Notes under the pieces: generated by a model
What the model was told of the DNA's origin: nothing
What the model saw: only the letters and a program-made list of their open reading frames with translations
Databases searched by the model: none
Assembly: GCF_934307085.1 (NCBI RefSeq)
Contig: NZ_CAKRCF010000068.1
Location: forward strand, 1 to 10,843
Reading direction: 5' to 3'
Source: an uncultured Anaerobutyricum sp.
GTDB taxonomy: Bacteria > Bacillota > Clostridia > Lachnospirales > Lachnospiraceae
DNA length: 10,843 nt
Translations under genes and position numbers: made by a program
In this document: positions 6,329-10,843 of the stretch, piece by piece
Layout: each line of letters opens with the position of its first letter
Numbering within the stretch: position 1 is the first letter of the stretch

Positions 6329-7981
6329 TTAAATATTTATATAGTTTGTCTTTATTTTCCTGCAAATGCGCTCTGTGCTGCATCCATCGACAGTATTTAA
6401 GAAAGTCTCACGGAATTTTTTCAAATCTGCTTGTTCACTTTCTGACACAGCACTTTCTAACATATCTGCTGCTTTCTCACATAAAGCTTCAAAATCTGCG
6501 ACAACCGGACCAGGTGTGAACTGGGCATAGTCAAAATAAAAGTCTCTGCTATCCATGTATTCCTGTTCATCAAATGCATAAAAAAGCATTGGCAGCTCAA
6601 GGATTGCCGCTTCAAATACACTGGAGCTATAGTCTGTGATAAGCAGATTACTGATTAACATAAGGTCATTAATATGCTCTTCTCCACTTAAGTCAAATAC
6701 CCGCTCCTGCCACTGGGCATCCACCGGAAACTTCTGCTTTACAAATGGATGATTCTTCAGGATAAGTACCGTATCTTCCGGCTGTCTTTCCATAAAGCGG
6801 TTCACATCAAATGCTTCTAATGGATAGTAGGCATCTTTATTCCCATCTCCCCGGAATGTCGGTGCAAACAGAATGACTCTGTTCTCCTTAAATGCAGGAT
6901 ACTTCTCATAAAGCTCTTCCCGCTTTTTCTCTTCGTATTCCCAGTCAAAGAGAACGTCCGTCCGAGGCACACCTAATGCCTGTACCTTGCTCGAAGAGAT
7001 TCCAAATGCTTCTGCATAGATGTCTCTTACGGTATCGCTGCTTACCGGCACAAGGTCATAATTCCTGTGGTTCATAGAAGTCTGTGGTGCGCCGCCCTGC
7101 TTACCCATCCTGGTAAGTCCAAATGTCTTAAATGCACCACATGCATGCCACAGCTGCACAATCTTTGTCTCGCTTCGCTTCTGGATGCTGTGAAGCTGCG
7201 GATAAAAGTCCTCTAAGATAATAACCACAGAGGTCGCACATTTAAATGCACAGTCCCGCAGCTCCTTTTTCTTAAGACGGTCCACAGTCTTTGTATTAAT
7301 AAATGTTGTAATCTCTACTTCTGGTTCATTCTCCTCAAACCACTTCTTCACGAGCATAAGATTCCCGCCCTGTTCTGGCTCCCTTTCTGAAAGGAAGAGA
7401 ATCTGATTTGGCTTTACCTTATTCTTGGCCGCGTATTTACGGTATCTGTTTGCAAAATAGTCCGTATTCTGCTGTCTGGCACTGTAATTATAGCCGCTGA
7501 TTCTGTATACAGTATCATTTGCCCGTTTTGATGCCTTTAACAGATTTTTATCTTCTTTAAAATAGTCTCGAAGCAGTAAAAATGGCAATCCCAGGGAACA
7601 AAGACCAAACTTCAGAAGATTCCGCTTACGCACGATCTCTGCTCTGGCAAATAGTTCCTTTTGTACTGGAAATGGCTGCTCGTCAAGGCAGATTTCCTCT
7701 GCGCCGCACCATAAGGCAAAGATAACATTTACCTTATGGCGTGGTGGGCTGTAGAAGACATATGGAAGCAGAATCTCCGCATCTGCACGAATCTGCTCTC
7801 CTACTTCTCCCTCTTCTATCACTATTTCCATTGGAAAACGACGTTCTACCTGTCTTTGTGTAAAGATTGCCTGGACACGGATCCTCTTATCCTTCATCTC
7901 TTCCGGCATCTTGGCACGAAAACCAAGCTTCATCGTCTTCTGTGTTATGTTCACTGTAATTCTGTAATTAATCTTTCTCAT
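6329..7981 (-). CDS. CDP-glycerol glycerophosphotransferase (TagB/TagF-like)
   Basis: The C-terminal two thirds is a Glyphos_transf domain (PF04464), a GT-B enzyme at the inner membrane face that transfers glycerol phosphate from CDP-glycerol to a lipid-linked acceptor. Signatures are QLWHACGAFKTFG (277-289), VSSD, LGVPRTDVLF, FAPTFRGDG (372-380), LKNHPF (408-413) and LLITDYSSSVFEAA (446-459). His279 and His411 match the two conserved histidines of TagF. The first 120 residues resemble a beta-rich accessory domain, and residues 120-140 include a hydrophobic stretch (KFGLCSLGLPFLLL) likely to aid membrane contact. At 550 residues it lies between TagB and TagF sizes, so primase or polymerase activity cannot be decided. 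It starts 12 bases after the peptidase gene, with AAAGG close to its ATG, and is co-transcribed. Confidence 0.93.
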   Translation of the reverse strand: MRKINYRITVNITQKTMKLGFRAKMPEEMKDKRIRVQAIFTQRQVERRFPMEIVIEEGEVGEQIRADAEILLPYVFYSPPRHKVNVIFALWCGAEEICLDEQPFPVQKELFARAEIVRKRNLLKFGLCSLGLPFLLLRDYFKEDKNLLKASKRANDTVYRISGYNYSARQQNTDYFANRYRKYAAKNKVKPNQILFLSEREPEQGGNLMLVKKWFEENEPEVEITTFINTKTVDRLKKKELRDCAFKCATSVVIILEDFYPQLHSIQKRSETKIVQLWHACGAFKTFGLTRMGKQGGAPQTSMNHRNYDLVPVSSDTVRDIYAEAFGISSSKVQALGVPRTDVLFDWEYEEKKREELYEKYPAFKENRVILFAPTFRGDGNKDAYYPLEAFDVNRFMERQPEDTVLILKNHPFVKQKFPVDAQWQERVFDLSGEEHINDLMLISNLLITDYSSSVFEAAILELPMLFYAFDEQEYMDSRDFYFDYAQFTPGPVVADFEALCEKAADMLESAVSESEQADLKKFRETFLNTVDGCSTERICRKIKTNYINI

Positions 7982-7993
7982 AACCTTTATCCA

Positions 7994-9481
7994 TTACTTC
8001 TCTATCGTTCCGTGCAGATAATTATCCATCCATGTCAAATCTATCTTCTTTTCCCACTGTCTCCGGGCAATATCCTGCTTCAATGCAAGTGCCAGATTCT
8101 GTGACTTCTTATCCTCTGACTTTTCTTTTTGTACAATAACCTGCGTATTCTTACTCGTTGGTGATAAAATGCTTCCACCTCCAAGTGTATCCATCATGCT
8201 CTGTCCTGTTGACATCTTAAGAATCGATACTACCTTTTTTACGGAAACATCCTTCTTCTCTTCCTTTAATGTCTCTGGAAGATTACCTTTTATCTTCATA
8301 TAAGAAACATCTGCAAAATCTTCTTCAAGATCTTCCTCTGTATAATCTTTAATCGCCTGCTTTTTACGAAGGGCTGCCTTACTCTCCTTATCGTAAGTCA
8401 TCACCCAGAATGGGCCGCCGGCACTTGCTCCCTTTGACTGTGCAATAACATCGGACAGTCGATAGCTGTAAGCAGAGCGTGCCCGACTTCCTACGTCAGC
8501 AATCGTTACACAGTCATTCTTATCAATGGCTACCAATACCATAAAGTGGCCTCCTCTGGTAAAATATCCTGGTCCCATAAGACATACAACTGGCTTACCT
8601 GCTTTTAATGCCTTCTTAATCGCATTATAATCGGTTCCAACACCCTGACACTTCAGTCCGTAAGCTGCTGCCATGGCAGGTATCATCTCATGTGCAGAAC
8701 CCTCTCTTGAGTAAAAACCATGCTGGTATCCCCAGATTGCCGTATCCAGCGGTGTTACCCACTTCCCGGTAAGAGAGGTGATAACGACCGCCATAGAAGT
8801 TGGTCCGCATCCTGCCTTTGCAATGCAGTATCCATTCTGATTCCATGCACTGTCTGTCTGATTAAAATATACATATCCTGCGATATATTCCTTATTATTC
8901 TTCATCGCAAGACGGGTATCATTATAAATCTTAGGGATAAATGCACTGGTCTTATCGGTTCCATCTGGTGCCGTTTCTTCTGCCAGCTGATTCTTAATGT
9001 TCTTAACCTTCTTTACCTGAATCTCTGCTTCTTCTCTTGAAGAGATGGTACTTTGTGTATTATTCTGCGTATTCTTCTTATTACTTCCTGTCTGTTCTTC
9101 CGAATTCTGTGAAGAAGAATTATTGGAAGAATCCCCATTATTATCTGATGTATTTGCAGAAGTATTCTCCTTCGTACCTGTCGTATGTTCTGCCTGTGTA
9201 TGCTCGGTCTTATCTGTGCTGTCTGTATTCTTCTCTGAAGAAGTAGTACTCTCCTGACTCTCTGTCGCTGTCGTAGATTCTTCCTTCTTCTCTGTCGTCA
9301 CTTCTGTCGTGCTCTCGCCTTCCTCAGAATCAGTTCCCGTTGTTCTGTCCTCCGCAGCCTTCTCCTCTGCTGCATAAACAGACTTGGGCGCTGTTCCTGC
9401 CTGAAAAAAGCATTCTGGATTCGTAACTGTCATGACTGCACTTAATCCCACCGCCAGTACTGCCCGTCCAAAGTTGTTCAT
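7994..9481 (-). CDS. Secreted C39-like cysteine peptidase with Ser/Thr-rich linker
   Basis: The N-terminus is a signal peptide with likely cleavage after VYAA (about residue 38). Residues 40-150 are a low-complexity stretch rich in Ser, Thr, Glu and Asn, typical of a cell-wall spanning linker. A Peptidase_C39_2-like domain (PF13529, about 200-365) has YFNQTDSAW with the likely oxyanion Gln208, the nucleophile Cys225 in AKAGCGPTSM, His312 in RGGHFMVL, and Asp329 in IADVGSR, so the catalytic set is complete. The last 130 residues are charged and unrecognised. There is no ABC transporter half, so this is not a bacteriocin exporter. It is the first gene of a two-gene unit with the glycerophosphotransferase. 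Trimming of a wall or surface protein is plausible; the substrate is unknown. AAGGG nine bases upstream supports the start. Confidence 0.9.
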   Translation of the reverse strand: MNNFGRAVLAVGLSAVMTVTNPECFFQAGTAPKSVYAAEEKAAEDRTTGTDSEEGESTTEVTTEKKEESTTATESQESTTSSEKNTDSTDKTEHTQAEHTTGTKENTSANTSDNNGDSSNNSSSQNSEEQTGSNKKNTQNNTQSTISSREEAEIQVKKVKNIKNQLAEETAPDGTDKTSAFIPKIYNDTRLAMKNNKEYIAGYVYFNQTDSAWNQNGYCIAKAGCGPTSMAVVITSLTGKWVTPLDTAIWGYQHGFYSREGSAHEMIPAMAAAYGLKCQGVGTDYNAIKKALKAGKPVVCLMGPGYFTRGGHFMVLVAIDKNDCVTIADVGSRARSAYSYRLSDVIAQSKGASAGGPFWVMTYDKESKAALRKKQAIKDYTEEDLEEDFADVSYMKIKGNLPETLKEEKKDVSVKKVVSILKMSTGQSMMDTLGGGSILSPTSKNTQVIVQKEKSEDKKSQNLALALKQDIARRQWEKKIDLTWMDNYLHGTIEK

Positions 9482-9533
9482 TAATCCTGACCCTTCTTTC
9501 TTTTTGATGTAGATTTTTTCGTGACTTACTGTT

Positions 9534-9562
9534 ATAATATAGCAAATAACATATTTTTACAA
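9534..9562 (-). promoter_or_regulatory. Candidate promoter of the peptidase/glycerophosphotransferase unit
   Basis: On the minus strand TTGTAA (9557-9562) and TATTAT (9534-9539) are 17 bases apart. The leader to the ATG is about 50 nt. Overlapping TATATT and TTATAA boxes make the exact -10 uncertain. Confidence 0.5.
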
Positions 9563-9608
9563 TAGTCTTTTTTTCTCTTTTGTGCATTTAAGAATCGCCT
9601 TAAAAATT

Positions 9609-9639
9609 TTGAAAGATTTGTTGTAATTATATTTATACT
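9609..9639 (+). promoter_or_regulatory. Weak candidate promoter of mazG
   Basis: TTGAAA (9609-9614) and TATACT (9634-9639) are 19 bases apart, a suboptimal spacing. It is divergent from the peptidase promoter within a 253-base gap. A TGAAGATTT direct repeat follows near 9648-9668. Confidence 0.35.
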
Positions 9640-9716
9640 TATTTATGTGAAGATTTTATGAAGATTTAAGAATTTCATTGCGATTATGCAGTGGAGTTAT
9701 ACACTTCACTTTGCCC

Positions 9717-9726
9717 GGAGGAGGGG
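9717..9726 (+). promoter_or_regulatory. Ribosome binding site fixing the mazG start
   Basis: GGAGGAGGGG ends eight bases before ATG at 9735. An upstream in-frame ATG at 9678 would add 19 residues, but has no ribosome site and adds sequence foreign to the family. Confidence 0.85.
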
Positions 9727-9734
9727 CATTTCTA

Positions 9735-10445
9735 ATGGATAAAAAGTTTAATTTTCAGGAATTACAGGCGATTGTCGCTACACTCCGCGGAGAGAATGGC
9801 TGTCCGTGGGATAAGGCACAGACACATGAATCGCTTAAATTGTATACACTTGAGGAAGCCTACGAAGTGAATCAGGCAGTATCCGACTTAACAAAGACTG
9901 GTGACTGCTCTAATTTAAAGGAAGAACTCGGAGATCTTCTTTTTCAGGTTCTTCTTCAGTCACAGGTTGCCGAAGATAACGGCGAATTCGCCATAGAAGA
10001 TGTCATTGACGGTATCGCTCGCAAGATGATCCACCGCCACCCTCATGTATTTGCCGGCCGCCACTATGACAGTGTAGAACAACAGCAGGCTGACTGGGAG
10101 AAGTTAAAAGCACAGGAAGAAGGGCATCAGCAGTCCTCCGTTAAGGAAGATATCGCTCTCGTTCCAGAAAGCTTTCCTGCCCTTATCCGCGGCCAGAAGA
10201 TTGCGAAAAAGGCTGCTGCCGCTGGAATGTTCTCTACAGAAGATGAAGATGTTTTCAAAGACCTTCTCACCTCTGTCGTGAATTTACAGCTTGGCACGGC
10301 TGGAGAAGATCCGGAGAAGAAGTTCAGCAGCGATGAGGAATTGTCTGAAAAACTGGGAGAAACACTGTTTGCACTATGCCGATTCTGTGCGAAGTATAAA
10401 GTTTCCGGGGAGATGGCTTTGTTAAAAAAGTTAGAGGAATTCTGA
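9735..10445 (+). CDS. mazG: Nucleoside triphosphate pyrophosphohydrolase MazG
   Basis: MazG hydrolyses NTPs and dNTPs to monophosphates and pyrophosphate, as housecleaning or stress control. The first MazG domain is complete: ENGCPWDKAQTHESL, YTLEEAYEV with the metal-binding EE, and EELGDLLFQVLL, followed by IARKMIHRHPHVF. The second domain is decayed: ELSEKLGETLFALCRFCAKYKVSGEMALLKK retains the fold pattern but lacks the full acidic motif, which is common in clostridial MazG. At 236 residues it lacks about 25-30 residues compared with E. coli MazG (263), because the frame ends right after LLKKLEEF, where relatives continue with an RFxxVE-type helix. The frame past the TGA is open for 49 codons into a palindromic element, so a 3' truncation is possible. 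In many Clostridia mazG is followed by an HU gene; none is visible here. Confidence 0.93.
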   Translation: MDKKFNFQELQAIVATLRGENGCPWDKAQTHESLKLYTLEEAYEVNQAVSDLTKTGDCSNLKEELGDLLFQVLLQSQVAEDNGEFAIEDVIDGIARKMIHRHPHVFAGRHYDSVEQQQADWEKLKAQEEGHQQSSVKEDIALVPESFPALIRGQKIAKKAAAAGMFSTEDEDVFKDLLTSVVNLQLGTAGEDPEKKFSSDEELSEKLGETLFALCRFCAKYKVSGEMALLKKLEEF

Positions 10446-10514
10446 TTTGTCGAGTTGGTAACAGACGCCGCTGTAGAGAAGGTTGTGCTCGGATTACCAA
10501 AAGTAATATTGAAC

Positions 10515-10666
10515 AGAGAGGCTAAAACATCTCCTATTTTGAGCTGTTGTGCTAAACGTTCCATTTTGCCCAGTAAAGCAGAAACTTCGCAGTAACGAAT
10601 GCGAAGTTTCTATGGTCAAAATTCCACAGCACAAAGGCTCAAAATAGGAGATGTTTTAGTCTCTCT
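10515..10666. repeat. Near-perfect long palindrome (152 nt), MITE-like element
   Basis: Arms 10515-10553 and 10628-10666 are 39-nt inverted copies matching at 36 positions, with an uninterrupted core of 23 (10522-10544). Inside, AGAAACTTCGC (10580-10590) and GCGAAGTTTCT (10601-10611) form a perfect 11-bp stem over a 10-nt loop, and TTTTG-CC (10564-10570) pairs with GG-CAAAA (10614-10621). The whole unit therefore folds as one long hairpin. It carries no transposase. It begins 69 bases after mazG and is bounded on its right by the stop of a minus-strand remnant. It could end transcription from both sides, since the right arm is followed by a T-rich stretch on the plus strand. Confidence 0.85.
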
Positions 10667-10669
10667 TTC

Positions 10670-10816
10670 TTATAGGTTTTGAGCAATCCGGTCAAAATTT
10701 TCTAATGCGGCTGTCTGATCTATTACTAACAAATTAAGGAAAATACCTGGGATTTTAGGCAGAAGTCTTTGACAATATACTTGAAGGATTCGGGGTTCTG
10801 GAGGATTACAATGTTA
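10670..10816 (-). pseudogene. Coding-like minus-strand remnant ending beside the palindrome
   Basis: A 47-codon frame runs between TAA at 10814-10816 and TAA at 10670-10672. Its translation includes NPPEPRILQVYCQRLLPKIP and ends LENFDRIAQNL, with protein-like composition, but it lacks a start and a ribosome site. It stops three bases before the right arm of the palindrome. I do not recognise the family. It may be the 3' tail of a decayed gene or part of the repeat. A plus frame (AEVFDNILEGFGVLEDYN...) overlaps part of it, so the coding strand is uncertain. Confidence 0.35.
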
Positions 10817-10843
10817 TAGAAAAATATAACAGATTTATAATAC

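Larger units (their letters stand above)
10446..10843. other. 398-base tail without an intact gene: mazG-frame extension, palindrome and coding remnants
   Basis: From 10446 the mazG frame stays open to a TAA at 10593, beginning FVELVTDAAVEKVVLG; no start codon or ribosome site is seen. The 152-nt palindrome occupies 10515-10666. Beyond it a minus frame is open at 10673-10813, and a plus frame is open without a start from 10759 to the edge. A GGAGG at about 10800 precedes an ATG that is stopped after one codon. The stretch reads like repeat or mobile-element debris. Confidence 0.6.

Noticed and set aside
9045..9257. Plus-strand frames opposite the Ser/Thr-rich linker
   Set aside because: Low-complexity coding sequence leaves the opposite strand open by bias. 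The Ser/Val/Cys-rich translations are shadows.
9060..9360. Possible tandem repeat or phase-variable tract in the peptidase linker
   Set aside because: The codons are repetitive in type but show no long homopolymer or exact unit that could slip.
9678..9734. Upstream ATG for mazG adding 19 residues
   Set aside because: There is no ribosome site before it, whereas GGAGGAGGGG precedes the ATG at 9735, where family similarity begins.
10127..10564. Minus-strand frame of 145 codons starting inside the palindrome
   Set aside because: Most of it is antisense to mazG with Ser/Asn-rich shadow composition. Only its first residues, from the palindrome arm, look protein-like.
10796..10819. GGAGG followed by ATG, looking like a gene start at the right edge
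   Set aside because: The frame reads Met-Leu-stop, so no protein starts there.

Overview
The window looks like a low-GC clostridial chromosome, most likely Lachnospiraceae (Roseburia/Agathobacter-like). The evidence is the AT-rich intergenic DNA, strong AGGAGG-type ribosome binding sites, the 'MYKKSVQGWLKH' opening of the sugar transferase, and the mix of gene families. No rRNA, tRNA, CRISPR array or intact insertion sequence was seen. The genus is an inference.

Layout: seven genes read leftwards on the minus strand and one, mazG, reads rightwards. From the left edge: (1) a polyprenyl-phosphate sugar-1-phosphate transferase, cut by the window edge at its C-terminus; (2) a 714-base AT-rich gap holding a 109-nt imperfect palindrome; (3) a small secreted protein of unknown function; (4) an AT-rich AAA-ATPase/PD-(D/E)XK protein; (5) a 368-base gap with a hairpin terminator and repeat-like DNA; (6) an AbrB-family regulator with a near-consensus promoter; (7) an RmlA-type nucleotidylyltransferase with its own promoter; (8) a two-gene unit, 12 bases apart, of a secreted C39-like cysteine peptidase and a CDP-glycerol glycerophosphotransferase; (9) the divergent mazG; (10) a 152-nt palindromic element and coding-like remnants up to the right edge.

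How the genes fit together: the sugar transferase, RmlA, and CDP-glycerol transferase form the edge of a cell-surface polysaccharide or teichoic-acid-like locus. The first loads a sugar phosphate onto undecaprenyl phosphate, the second activates a hexose as a nucleotide sugar, and the third polymerises or attaches glycerol phosphate. The secreted C39-like protein is co-transcribed with the third and probably acts at the cell wall. AbrB may be a regulator of the locus, but nothing in the sequence proves it. The AAA/PD-(D/E)XK gene looks like an accessory insertion.

The most notable signals are non-genic. There is one almost perfect 39-bp inverted repeat beyond mazG, a second long palindrome near 1.7 kb, and a composite terminator/repeat segment near 4.4-4.6 kb. 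All three read like members of dispersed repeat families. Their copy number cannot be judged from this window. I did not find a clear new multi-gene system.
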